A stretch of DNA of 64,000 nucleotides, from the NCBI RefSeq assembly GCF_002338065.1, contig NZ_DDHJ01000004.1, positions 137,921 to 201,920 on the forward strand, given 5' to 3'. Position 1 is the stretch's first letter. Each line of letters begins with the position of its first letter. The translations under genes and the position numbers were made by a program. Below are positions 25,303 through 33,967 of the stretch, one piece after another. Under the pieces are notes generated by a model that searched no databases, was not told where the DNA came from, and was given only the letters and a program-made list of their open reading frames with translations. The stretch is from Pseudomonas sp. UBA1879 (lineage in GTDB: Bacteria > Pseudomonadota > Gammaproteobacteria > Pseudomonadales > Pseudomonadaceae).

Positions 25303-26886
25303 TTAGTGATGTTCACGCGTTGCGCGGAATTTTATATCCGGCCAGCGCTCTTCCATCAGGCTCAGATTGACCCGCGTGGGCGCGAGGTAGGTCAGGTGAC
25401 CGCCGCCGTCCAGTGCCAGGTTTTCCACGGCCTTGTTCTCGAATTCTTCGAGCTTCTTCTTGTCGCTCGAATCGATCCAGCGGGCAGACCATACCGTGAT
25501 GGGCTCGTAGGAGCATTCCACCTTGTACTCTTCCTTCAGACGGCTCGCGACCACGTCGAACTGCAGCACACCGACGGCGCCGAGAATGATGTCGTTGCTG
25601 CGCTGCGGGAAGAACACCTGGGTCGCGCCTTCTTCGGCCAGTTGCTGCAGACCCTGACGCAGCTGCTTGGATTTCAGCGGGTCACGCAGACGAACGCGAC
25701 GGAACAGTTCCGGGGCGAAGTGCGGGATGCCGGTGAAGCCCAGGCCTTCGCCTTCGGTGAAGGTGTCGCCGATCTGGATCGTGCCGTGGTTGTGCAGACC
25801 GATGATGTCGCCGGCGTAGGCTTCTTCCAGTTGCTCACGCTCGCTGGAGAAGAACGTCAGGGCGTCACCGATGCGCACGTCCTTGCCGGTGCGGACATGG
25901 CGCATTTTCATGCCCTTGTCGTACTTGCCCGAACAGATGCGCATGAACGCGATGCGGTCGCGGTGCTTGGGGTCCATGTTCGCCTGAATCTTGAACACGA
26001 AGCCCGAGAACTTCTCTTCCACCGGCTCGACGGTGCGCTCGTTGGCCACCCGCGCCAACGGCTTCGGCGCCCAGTCCACCACGGCGTCAAGCACGTGATC
26101 GACACCGAAGTTGCCCAGTGCAGTCCCGAAGAACACCGGGGTCAATTGGCCGTCGAGGAATTCCTGCTGGTCGAAGGTGTGGCAAGCGCCCTGCACCAAT
26201 TCCAGTTGATCGACGAAACGGTCGTACTCGTCGCCCAAGTGAGCGCGAGCTTCGTCGGAGTCCAGCTTCTGGATGATCTTGGTTTCGGTACGCTCATGAC
26301 CATGACCGGCGGTGTAGACGATGATGTAGTCGTCGGCCAGGTGATAGACACCCTTGAAGTCGCGGTAGCAGCCGATGGGCCAGGTGATCGGCGCAGCCTT
26401 GATCTTCAGCACCGCTTCGATTTCGTCCAGCAACTCGATCGGGTCGCGAATGTCGCGGTCCAGCTTGTTGATGAAGCTGACGATGGGCGTGTCGCGCAGA
26501 CGGCAGACGTCCATCAGGGCGATGGTCCGCGGCTCGACGCCTTTACCACCGTCGAGCACCATCAACGCCGAATCCACTGCGGTCAGAGTGCGGTAGGTGT
26601 CTTCCGAGAAGTCTTCGTGGCCCGGGGTGTCGAGCAGGTTGATCATGTGTTCGCGATAGGGGAACTGCATGACCGACGTGGTAATGGAAATACCCCGCTG
26701 CTTTTCCATCTCCATCCAGTCGGAGGTGGCATGGCGGTCGGACTTGCGGGACTTCACCGTACCGGCGACGGCAATGGCCTTGCCCATCAGCAGCAGCTTT
26801 TCGGTGATGGTGGTCTTACCGGCGTCGGGGTGAGAAATGATGGCGAAAGTGCGGCGTTTCGCGACTTCGGCGGCCTGTCTGGTCAT
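25303..26886 (-). CDS. prfC: Peptide chain release factor 3
   Basis: GTPase of 527 residues that removes RF1/RF2 from the ribosome after termination. The G-domain motifs are intact: G1 SHPDAGKTTITEKLL, G3 DTPGHEDFSEDT and G4 NKLDRD, followed by RF3-specific domains 2 and 3. It stands alone, convergent with oprB. Confidence 0.96.
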   Translation of the reverse strand: MTRQAAEVAKRRTFAIISHPDAGKTTITEKLLLMGKAIAVAGTVKSRKSDRHATSDWMEMEKQRGISITTSVMQFPYREHMINLLDTPGHEDFSEDTYRTLTAVDSALMVLDGGKGVEPRTIALMDVCRLRDTPIVSFINKLDRDIRDPIELLDEIEAVLKIKAAPITWPIGCYRDFKGVYHLADDYIIVYTAGHGHERTETKIIQKLDSDEARAHLGDEYDRFVDQLELVQGACHTFDQQEFLDGQLTPVFFGTALGNFGVDHVLDAVVDWAPKPLARVANERTVEPVEEKFSGFVFKIQANMDPKHRDRIAFMRICSGKYDKGMKMRHVRTGKDVRIGDALTFFSSEREQLEEAYAGDIIGLHNHGTIQIGDTFTEGEGLGFTGIPHFAPELFRRVRLRDPLKSKQLRQGLQQLAEEGATQVFFPQRSNDIILGAVGVLQFDVVASRLKEEYKVECSYEPITVWSARWIDSSDKKKLEEFENKAVENLALDGGGHLTYLAPTRVNLSLMEERWPDIKFRATREHH

Positions 26887-27218
26887 GGGAAATCGCCCGA
26901 AAGGTGATTCAAAAAAGGGCGGCGATTATAGCTCAAACGAACGCAATAACCGAACCGTTCAGTCAATCAGGGGTGGCCAAATAGCATCTTGCATGGGAAC
27001 CTTTGCGGTTCCGGAGACGTCCACTCCCTGGCAACGAAATGCGCCAAGGGATGCAAAATCAGCAAGTTAGCTTGACGAAGCTGCGCTCATGGCTTGTGTT
27101 TTCGCCGAGGTTCAACCCTTTCCGGCGACCCACCCGCTGCTCTTCGCGAACGTTCGTCGCTGGCTTGAGCCAGTCCCTCAGTGCGAGGCGTTCGCCGACT
27201 GAAATAAGGAGTCCGCCC
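26887..27218. other. Intergenic region prfC / osmoprotectant transporter
   Basis: 332 bp between divergent genes. It must hold both promoters, but I see no strong operator, repeat or RNA. Open frames here have no ribosome site; the transporter start is fixed by AAGGAG at 27206-27211. Confidence 0.5.
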
Positions 27219-27932
27219 GTGGCTAATCGCTATGGCAAGGGGCTATTAGGAGGCACGACTGCTGTCGTACTCCTGGCCCTGCTGATCCACTGGATCGGCA
27301 TCGATACGCTCAAGCAGTACCAGGATGATTTGCTGTTCTACCTGCAAGCCCACGTGATGCTGGTCCTTGCATCGATGCTGGCGGCACTGGTGGTCGGGAT
27401 CCCGACCGGCATTGTGCTAAGCCGACCGAACATGGTTGGCCGCGCCGAACGTTTCATGCAGATCTTCAACATCGGTAACACCGTTCCCCCTCTTGCAGTG
27501 CTGGCCATCGCCCTGGGCGTTCTGGGTATTGGCAGCGGACCTGCGATCTTCGCGCTGTTCCTCGCCTCATTGTTGCCCATCGTGCGCAACACCTACGAAG
27601 GTCTGAAAAACGTTCAGGGTTCTCTTAAAGAAGCCGCCACCGGCATCGGCATGACACCGCGTCAGGTGTTGTGGCGCGTCGAGCTGCCCAATGCCGTGCC
27701 GATCATCATCGGCGGCGTGCGGGTCGCGTTGGCGATCAACGTCGGGACCGCGCCACTGGCGTTCCTGATCGGCGCCAACAGCCTTGGCAGCCTGATCTTC
27801 CCGGGCATCGCCCTGAACAATCAGCCGCAACTGGTGCTGGGGGCCGCCTGTACCGCGCTGCTCGCCCTGTTGCTCGATGGCGCCGTGACCCTGGCGAGTC
27901 GTCTTTGGCTGGAACGTGGCCTGGCTCGCTAA
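27219..27932 (+). CDS. Osmoprotectant ABC transporter permease 1 (OpuC/OsmU type)
   Basis: 237 residues from a GTG with AAGGAG 8 bp upstream. The longer open frame back to 27003 is not expected to be translated. Predicted five to six membrane helices with the permease loop AATGIGMTPRQVLWRVELPNAVP. First of four genes ordered permease, binding protein, permease, ATPase, the order I recall for P. aeruginosa PA3888-PA3891 (opuC). The substrate is likely a betaine or carnitine-type compatible solute; YehWXYZ-type low-affinity transporters are the alternative. Confidence 0.87.
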   Translation: MANRYGKGLLGGTTAVVLLALLIHWIGIDTLKQYQDDLLFYLQAHVMLVLASMLAALVVGIPTGIVLSRPNMVGRAERFMQIFNIGNTVPPLAVLAIALGVLGIGSGPAIFALFLASLLPIVRNTYEGLKNVQGSLKEAATGIGMTPRQVLWRVELPNAVPIIIGGVRVALAINVGTAPLAFLIGANSLGSLIFPGIALNNQPQLVLGAACTALLALLLDGAVTLASRLWLERGLAR

Positions 27933-27958
27933 CGGGCCGCGCAGAGAAAGGAATTCCC

Positions 27959-28915
27959 ATGAAGACGTTATGCACATTAATAGTGGGCGCGGGCCTGTTG
28001 CTGGCCGGGTTTACCCAGGCGGCGGAAATGCCGGTGTTGCGCATCGGCGCCCGGGTGTTCACCGAACAGACGATCCTCGCTGAACTGACCGCGCAATACC
28101 TGCGTGACAAAGGCTATCAAGTCCAGATCACCGGCGGCCTCGGCAGTAACCTGGCGCGCAGTGCGCAGGAATCCGGCCAGCTCGACATGCTCTGGGAATA
28201 CACCGGCGTGTCGCTGGTGGCCTACAACCATGTCGACGAAAAGCTCGACAGCGAGCAGACCTACCAGCGGGTCAAGGAACTGGACGCGAAGAAGGGCCTG
28301 GTGTGGCTGTCGCCGTCGAAATTCAACAACACCTATGCGCTGGCCCTGCCGGACAAAGTGGCGCAGCAATATCCGCAGGTGACCAATGTCTCGGGCCTGA
28401 CGGAGGTGCTTAAAGATGAAGCGAAGGAGGGGCATATCGTCGCGCTCGACACTGAGTTCGCCAACCGTTCCGACGGTCTGGTGGGGCTGGTCAAGCACTA
28501 CGACATGAACTTGAGCCGAGAAAACACGCGCCAAATGGACGCGGGTCTGGTTTACACCGCGCTGAAAAACGGGCAGGTGTTCGCCGGTCTGGTGTACACC
28601 ACCGATGGGCGGTTGAACGCCTTCAAGCTCAAAGTGTTGGATGACGACAAGCACTACTTCCCTGACTACACCGCTGCGCCGGTGGTGCGCAAAGCGTTCC
28701 TGGATCAGCACCCGCAACTGGCTGAACAGCTCAAGCCCCTGGCCGCGCTGTTGGATAACCAGACCATGATCGACCTGAACGCGCGCATCGACGTCAATCA
28801 TGAAAGCCCTACGGTCGTGGCGGCCGATTTCCTGCGCACGCACCCGATCAATCCTTCTGCTGAAAGCGTGCCGATCAAGCAGACGCCCGTCGAGCAACAG
28901 GAGAAGAAACTATGA
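27959..28915 (+). CDS. Osmoprotectant ABC transporter binding protein
   Basis: 318 residues, starting at the ATG at 27959 behind AAAGGAA. A signal peptide (MKTLCTLIVGAGLLLAGFTQ, cut after AA) is followed by an OpuAC/OsmF-type domain (VLRIGARVFTEQTILAELTA, LWEYTGVSLVAYNH). It binds quaternary-amine solutes in the periplasm. It overlaps the next permease by 4 bp. Confidence 0.9.
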   Translation: MKTLCTLIVGAGLLLAGFTQAAEMPVLRIGARVFTEQTILAELTAQYLRDKGYQVQITGGLGSNLARSAQESGQLDMLWEYTGVSLVAYNHVDEKLDSEQTYQRVKELDAKKGLVWLSPSKFNNTYALALPDKVAQQYPQVTNVSGLTEVLKDEAKEGHIVALDTEFANRSDGLVGLVKHYDMNLSRENTRQMDAGLVYTALKNGQVFAGLVYTTDGRLNAFKLKVLDDDKHYFPDYTAAPVVRKAFLDQHPQLAEQLKPLAALLDNQTMIDLNARIDVNHESPTVVAADFLRTHPINPSAESVPIKQTPVEQQEKKL

Positions 28916-29565
28916 GCTTCTGGAGCGCGTTTTCCCATCTGGACTGGAATCAAGTGTTTCACCTGACCCTGCAACACATCACCCTCGTCGGCATCGCAGT
29001 GACCCTGGCCATTCTGGTGGGCGTGCCATTGGGCGTGTTCATGACCCGCTTTCCGGCCCTCGCCGGTCCCCTTCAAGCCAGTGCCACGGTGCTGCTGACC
29101 GTGCCGTCGATCGCGCTGTTCGGCCTGCTGCTGCCGTTCTATTCCAAGTTTGGCCAGGGCCTTGGCCCGTTGCCTGCGATCACGGCGGTGTTCCTGTACT
29201 CACTGCTGCCCATCATGCGCAACACCTACCTGGCGCTGACCGGTGTCGAGCCTGGCATTCGCGAAGCAGCACGCGGCATCGGCATGACCTTCGGCCAACG
29301 CTTGCGCATGGTCGAACTGCCGATTGCCGTGCCGGTGATCCTGGCCGGTGTGCGCACCGCCGTGGTCATGAACATCGGCGTCATGACCATCGCCGCCACC
29401 ATCGGCGCCGGGGGGCTCGGCGTACTCATCCTCGCTTCCATCAGCCGCAGCGACATGTCGATGCTGATCGTCGGCGCTGTACTGGTCAGCATTCTGGCCA
29501 TCTTCGCTGACCTGCTTCTGCAATGGCTGCAACGCTCGCTGACTCCAAAAGGATTGCTCAAATGA
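28912..29565 (+). CDS. Osmoprotectant ABC transporter permease 2
   Basis: 217 residues, with the same fold as permease 1 and the loop AARGIGMTFGQRLRMVELPIAVP. About six membrane helices. The start is in an ATGA overlap with the binding-protein stop and the stop overlaps the ATPase start, so the operon is tightly coupled. Confidence 0.92.
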   Translation: MSFWSAFSHLDWNQVFHLTLQHITLVGIAVTLAILVGVPLGVFMTRFPALAGPLQASATVLLTVPSIALFGLLLPFYSKFGQGLGPLPAITAVFLYSLLPIMRNTYLALTGVEPGIREAARGIGMTFGQRLRMVELPIAVPVILAGVRTAVVMNIGVMTIAATIGAGGLGVLILASISRSDMSMLIVGAVLVSILAIFADLLLQWLQRSLTPKGLLK

Positions 29566-30743
29566 CTGCCAAGACCATGATCGAACTGCAAGACCTCACC
29601 AAGACTTTCCAGAGCAACGGCAAGGAAGTGAAGGCCGTCGATGCCGTGAGCCTGACCGTCAACGAAGGCGAGATCTGTGTATTCCTGGGTCCTTCCGGCT
29701 GCGGCAAGAGCACGACGCTGAAAATGATCAACCGCCTGATCACGCCGACGTCTGGCAAAGTGTTGATCAATGGCGAAGACACGACGCAACTGGATGAAGT
29801 CACCCTGCGTCGCAACATTGGTTATGTGATTCAACAGATCGGCCTGTTCCCTAACATGACCATCGAAGAAAACATCGTGGTCGTGCCCAAGCTGCTGGGC
29901 TGGGACAAACAGAAATGTCACGACCGCGCCCGCGAGCTGATGAGCATGATCAAGCTGGAGCCGAAGCAGTATTTGCATCGCTATCCGCGTGAATTGTCGG
30001 GGGGGCAGCAACAGCGCATCGGCGTGATCCGAGCGCTGGCGGCCGACGCGCCGTTGCTGTTGATGGATGAGCCGTTCGGTGCGGTCGACCCAATCAACCG
30101 CGAGATGATCCAGAACGAATTCTTCGAGATGCAACGTGCGCTGAACAAGACCGTAATCATGGTCAGCCACGACATTGATGAAGCCATCAAGCTAGGCGAC
30201 AAGATCGCCATCTTCCGTGCCGGTAAACTGCTGCAGATCGATCATCCGGACACCTTGCTGGCGCACCCGGCGGACGAGTTCGTCAGCAATTTCGTTGGCC
30301 AGGACAGCACCCTCAAGCGCCTGCTGTTGGTGAAAGCCGAAGACGCCGCCGACAACGCGCCCAGCGTCAGCCCGGAAACGCCGGTGGCCGAGGCCCTGGA
30401 AGCGATGGACGAAAACGACCGCCGCTACGTGGTCGTCACCGACGCTGCGAACAAAGCGCTGGGCTACGTGCGCCGCCGCGACCTGCACCGCCAGACAGGC
30501 ACCTGCGAGCAATACCTGCGTCCGTTCAACGCCACCGCTGCCTACGACGAACACCTGCGCATCCTGCTGTCGCGCATGTACGAGTTCAACCGCGCCTGGC
30601 TGCCGGTGCTGGATGCCGAAAACGTGTTCCTCGGCGAAGTGACTCAGGAGTCGATTGCGGCGTACTTGAGTTCGGGGCAATCCCGAGGCAAGAAAACCAG
30701 CATCGTGTCACCAGCGGAAGCGGCCGAACAAGCGGCGAGCTAG
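29562..30743 (+). CDS. Osmoprotectant ABC transporter ATPase with CBS domain
   Basis: 393 residues from the ATG in the ATGA overlap; an upstream ATG in frame lies inside the permease gene. It has Walker A GPSGCGKST, signature LSGGQQQR and Walker B LLLMDEPFGAVD. A C-terminal CBS-pair region (about 265-380, VAEALEAMDENDRRYVVV) is the ionic-strength sensor of OpuA/OpuC ATPases, which supports an osmotically gated transporter. Confidence 0.92.
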   Translation: MTAKTMIELQDLTKTFQSNGKEVKAVDAVSLTVNEGEICVFLGPSGCGKSTTLKMINRLITPTSGKVLINGEDTTQLDEVTLRRNIGYVIQQIGLFPNMTIEENIVVVPKLLGWDKQKCHDRARELMSMIKLEPKQYLHRYPRELSGGQQQRIGVIRALAADAPLLLMDEPFGAVDPINREMIQNEFFEMQRALNKTVIMVSHDIDEAIKLGDKIAIFRAGKLLQIDHPDTLLAHPADEFVSNFVGQDSTLKRLLLVKAEDAADNAPSVSPETPVAEALEAMDENDRRYVVVTDAANKALGYVRRRDLHRQTGTCEQYLRPFNATAAYDEHLRILLSRMYEFNRAWLPVLDAENVFLGEVTQESIAAYLSSGQSRGKKTSIVSPAEAAEQAAS

Positions 30744-30863
30744 GGCTTATGCAGCCTTCCGGTTTGCTGGCGGTGGCGTATTCAAGAGCGCTGCCGTCGG
30801 CAAGCCGGACTGCTTCAGCTAGCGTACGTTCTCTCGCGGCGCATTCATTCGTGGGACGCTCCC

Positions 30864-32174
30864 TCAGAAGGGGTTACAGGCCTGTTTGAACACATCGTCC
30901 CAACTTGCTCGAGGCCGGACTGGCTCAAGATTCCAGGTAGGCTTGTTGCGAGTCTTGACCCTTTTGCCGTCGACTTCCCCGCTCCATTCCAAGTGACAGA
31001 CGAACTGCTGATACATGCTGCCGTTATCAGGGTTCCATTCCTTGTCATTCCCGTATTTGGCGTATAGCTCGGCGTAGGCCGCTGCCTGTTGGTCTTTGGT
31101 GATCTTCCTGCCGCACTCGGTTGGCGTGATCATCAGCGAGTAGGGGTTATCGGGAATGTTAGGGTCTTCACGCCGCTCCCATTTGGCACTTTTGATATAG
31201 CGGGTGCATTCGTTTTCAACCTTTGGCGTAGGCGCGGCACGGTGCTGATCGCTTTCGTTATAGGTGAATATGGCTTGGGCAGCATTTGATGTCGGCATAT
31301 CGACCCTGATCACGGGTACCCATTTTCCGGTTTTCTGAAAGTAACGTTTTTGATCGCCTCGCGCTTTCTCCAGGCCAGCATTTGCGTCTTTGGCATTGGG
31401 CGTGTAGATGAACGCGAGGATGGGCAACTCCTTATCCTGATCGTCTCGCCAGTCTGGCGTCCTCAATTCGGTTTGAGTGTTGATGGTGTGCCCCGTACTG
31501 GACTTGTCATCCTGCAATTCCTTGCGCGCTCTGATGCCTTCCCGGAAGGCCTCGGCGGCATCCGGCCGGTCTTTTATCTCGAATCCGCATTGGCTTTTAT
31601 GCGCGTTCACCCACTGTGAGGTCCCGGCACCCTGGCTTTTGTAGTCGGCCAACCATTCTTTGGCAGTGTCGATGGGATTGTTAGGGTCGTTGTTGACGTA
31701 GGTATTTTGGCAGGCCGCTTCTTTCTTCCCGGTTTTGGCGTTGTCGCCGCAACCTGCGTCACGGCGGTCGTCGGTCCATGCATCGATGGGAAAGAAGCAC
31801 AGTGTCTCGATCTTCATCTCGTCCTTATCGATGAAGTCATTGGGTTTGAGGACAAACCCGTTGGTCTTCAGCAAGCCGAGGTCCTGGTATTTGGAGTCTT
31901 TGCGCAGGAAAGAAAACGACACCCCTCCGCTCTTGTGCGAGGCAGGGCTGGGGTCCCAGGGTTCGAACTCCTTTCCGCTGTCCGTGCCTCGTACCCTGAG
32001 GCCCGAGCACTGGTCCAGCGGTCGCCCTTTGCCGCAATCGTCCAGCGTACGGCTGTAGTAGTAATTCATCTGCCAGGCCACATCGGTGCCGATACCGGCA
32101 TGGGCAAATGAAGCAGCAAGCAAGATGGGGACTGATAAAGAGCAAGCCGCTATTTTCAAGTGAACACTGCGCAT
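30864..32174 (-). CDS. Secreted cysteine-rich protein, halovibrin HvnA-like
   Basis: 436 residues from MRSVHLKIAACSLSVPILLA, with GAGGGA 7 bp upstream; a longer start at 32240 lacks this. It has a Sec signal peptide (cut after AHA) and ten cysteines in the mature part, an even number suggesting disulfides. The segment SGGVSFSFLRKDSKY and the C-terminal WNLEPVRP resemble proteins annotated in pseudomonads as halovibrin HvnA, with a DUF2599-like tail. HvnA of Vibrio fischeri was described as a secreted ADP-ribosyltransferase, but I cannot point to catalytic residues here. Function unproven. Monocistronic, with no partner gene beside it. Confidence 0.65.
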   Translation of the reverse strand: MRSVHLKIAACSLSVPILLAASFAHAGIGTDVAWQMNYYYSRTLDDCGKGRPLDQCSGLRVRGTDSGKEFEPWDPSPASHKSGGVSFSFLRKDSKYQDLGLLKTNGFVLKPNDFIDKDEMKIETLCFFPIDAWTDDRRDAGCGDNAKTGKKEAACQNTYVNNDPNNPIDTAKEWLADYKSQGAGTSQWVNAHKSQCGFEIKDRPDAAEAFREGIRARKELQDDKSSTGHTINTQTELRTPDWRDDQDKELPILAFIYTPNAKDANAGLEKARGDQKRYFQKTGKWVPVIRVDMPTSNAAQAIFTYNESDQHRAAPTPKVENECTRYIKSAKWERREDPNIPDNPYSLMITPTECGRKITKDQQAAAYAELYAKYGNDKEWNPDNGSMYQQFVCHLEWSGEVDGKRVKTRNKPTWNLEPVRPRASWDDVFKQACNPF

Positions 32175-32509
32175 GACGATATCCCTCGTTCCAGTCTCGA
32201 TGAGGCTGGGAGTGGTCAATAGGAGGTCTGCGTTGCGCAATGCGAGGTCAGGTTATAGAGGGGGGGAGGGGGCAACAACTGTCAGAAATGACAGGTTTTC
32301 AGGCTCAATCGGATTAAGGAAAAGGTCGTTTATCGCGCGGGCGATTTGCAGGCGCAGGACGTGGTCGAACGCTTGAGCAACGGCCGTTGGCGTGGAGTGA
32401 GAACGATGCCCGGGAACATCAGCCTGTCACATTGGTCGGTTACCACAGAGCGATGGAACGAGCGTGCGTGCCCGTTTGGCAAAAACGGGCAGAAACGCGA
32501 CATTTTTTG
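32175..32509. other. Intergenic region before the speC leader
   Basis: About 335 bp. An inverted repeat (CCCGTTTGGCAAAAACGGG, near 32471-32489) is present. One plus-strand frame stays open from 32292 to 32510, with residues such as QDVVERLSNGRWRGVR, but has no ribosome site; it may be a gene remnant. Confidence 0.4.
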
Positions 32510-32538
32510 TTGATCTCCAGCCCTTCTGGTCCTAAAGT
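32510..32538 (+). promoter_or_regulatory. Candidate sigma70 promoter of the speC leader/sRNA
   Basis: TTGATC and TAAAGT with exactly 17 bp between them (4/6 matches each). They place a transcription start near 32545. Confidence 0.4.
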
Positions 32539-32544
32539 TCGCGC

Positions 32545-32637
32545 CGAACGTCCATGCTGGAAACGATCCATCCGGCTCAAGTACTGACGACGAGACAGCA
32601 AGGCCAACCGGAGAGACATGACCGGATGGCCTTTTTG
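32545..32637 (+). ncRNA. Candidate small RNA or attenuated leader upstream of speC
   Basis: A roughly 93-nt transcript is suggested by the promoter above and the intrinsic terminator GGCCAACCGG-N10-CCGGATGGCC-TTTTT at its end. There is no convincing reading frame inside. It ends about 115 bp before the speC ATG, so it could be an independent sRNA or a leader with a terminator controlling speC. I do not recognise a known RNA family. Confidence 0.4.
32601..32637 (+). terminator. Intrinsic terminator upstream of speC
   Basis: AGGCCAACCGG / CCGGATGGCCT stem with one mismatch, followed by five T. Confidence 0.75.
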
Positions 32638-32751
32638 CTTTCGGTCAACGGCCTTGGGAAGTAGGCGAACCAAAGTGGGGATACGGAGGACGTTCATGAG
32701 CTGATAGCTCGCACCCATTGTTTTTTACCGTTTGCCAACAGGAGTCCCCGC

Positions 32752-33915
32752 ATGTCGATTCAGGTCGAAGACTATTTCGAAAAAAGCACCTTCGAGAAAA
32801 TGAAGGCGTTTGCCGACAAGCAAGAAACCCCGTTCGTGCTCATCGACACCGCCATGATCAGTCAGGCCTACGATGACCTGCGTGCCGGTTTCGAATTCGC
32901 CAAGGTTTACTACGCAGTCAAGGCCAACCCGGCCGTCGAAATCATCGACCTGCTCAAAGAGAAAGGTTCGAGCTTCGACATCGCTTCGATCTATGAGCTG
33001 GACAAAGTGCTGGGCCGTGGCGTTGGCCCGGATCGCATCAGCTACGGCAACACCATCAAGAAATCCAAGGACATTCGCTACTTCTACGAGAAGGGCGTGC
33101 GTCTGTACGCCACCGACTCCGAAGCCGACCTGCGCAACATCGCCAAGGCCGCGCCGGGTGCGAAAGTCTATGTGCGCATTCTGACCGAAGGTTCGACCAC
33201 CGCTGACTGGCCTTTGTCGCGCAAATTCGGCTGCCAGACCGACATGGCCATGGACCTGCTGATCCTGGCCCGTGACCTGGGTCTGGTGCCGTACGGCATC
33301 TCTTTCCACGTGGGTTCGCAACAGCGCGACATCAGTGTGTGGGATGCTGCCATCGCCAAGGTGAAGGTGATCTTCGAGCGTCTGAAAGAAGAAGACGGCA
33401 TCGAACTCAAACTGATCAACATGGGCGGCGGCTTCCCGGCCAACTACATCACCCGCACCAACAGCCTGGAAACCTACGCCGAAGAAATCATCCGCTTCCT
33501 CAAGGAAGACTTCGGTGATGACCTGCCGGAAATCATTCTGGAACCGGGCCGTTCGTTGATCGCCAACGCCGGTATCCTGGTCAGCGAAGTCGTGCTGGTT
33601 GCGCGTAAGTCGCGTACGGCCGTCGAGCGTTGGGTCTACACCGATGTGGGCAAGTTCTCCGGCCTGATCGAAACCATGGACGAAGCCATCAAGTTCCCGA
33701 TCTGGACCGAGAAGAAAGGCGAAGTCGAAGAAGTCGTGATCGCGGGCCCCACCTGTGACAGCGCCGATATCATGTACGAGAACTACAAGTACGGCCTGCC
33801 GCTGAACCTGGCCATCGGTGATCGCCTCTACTGGCTGTCCACCGGCGCCTACACCACCAGCTACAGCGCTGTTGAATTCAATGGCTTCCCGCCGCTGAAA
33901 TCGTTCTACATCTAA
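32752..33915 (+). CDS. speC: Ornithine (lysine) decarboxylase, PLP fold type III
   Basis: 387 residues. Makes putrescine from ornithine. It has PLP lysine motif VYYAVKANPA, the glycine-rich phosphate loop MGGGFPANY, EPGRSLIANAG, and the active-site cysteine in GPTCDSADIM. The length and sequence fit the short eukaryote-like decarboxylases of pseudomonads (PA4519 type) rather than the large E. coli SpeC. A CAGGAGT ribosome site precedes the ATG. It is followed by a strong terminator. Confidence 0.93.
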   Translation: MSIQVEDYFEKSTFEKMKAFADKQETPFVLIDTAMISQAYDDLRAGFEFAKVYYAVKANPAVEIIDLLKEKGSSFDIASIYELDKVLGRGVGPDRISYGNTIKKSKDIRYFYEKGVRLYATDSEADLRNIAKAAPGAKVYVRILTEGSTTADWPLSRKFGCQTDMAMDLLILARDLGLVPYGISFHVGSQQRDISVWDAAIAKVKVIFERLKEEDGIELKLINMGGGFPANYITRTNSLETYAEEIIRFLKEDFGDDLPEIILEPGRSLIANAGILVSEVVLVARKSRTAVERWVYTDVGKFSGLIETMDEAIKFPIWTEKKGEVEEVVIAGPTCDSADIMYENYKYGLPLNLAIGDRLYWLSTGAYTTSYSAVEFNGFPPLKSFYI

Positions 33916-33932
33916 GCATCAGCGGGCATCAG

Positions 33933-33964
33933 AAAACGGCATTCCTCGGAGTGCCGTTTTTTTT
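33933..33964 (+). terminator. Rho-independent terminator after speC
   Basis: AAAACGGCA-N10-TGCCGTTTT followed by more T. It insulates speC from the convergent toxin genes. Confidence 0.93.
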
Positions 33965-33967
33965 GCC

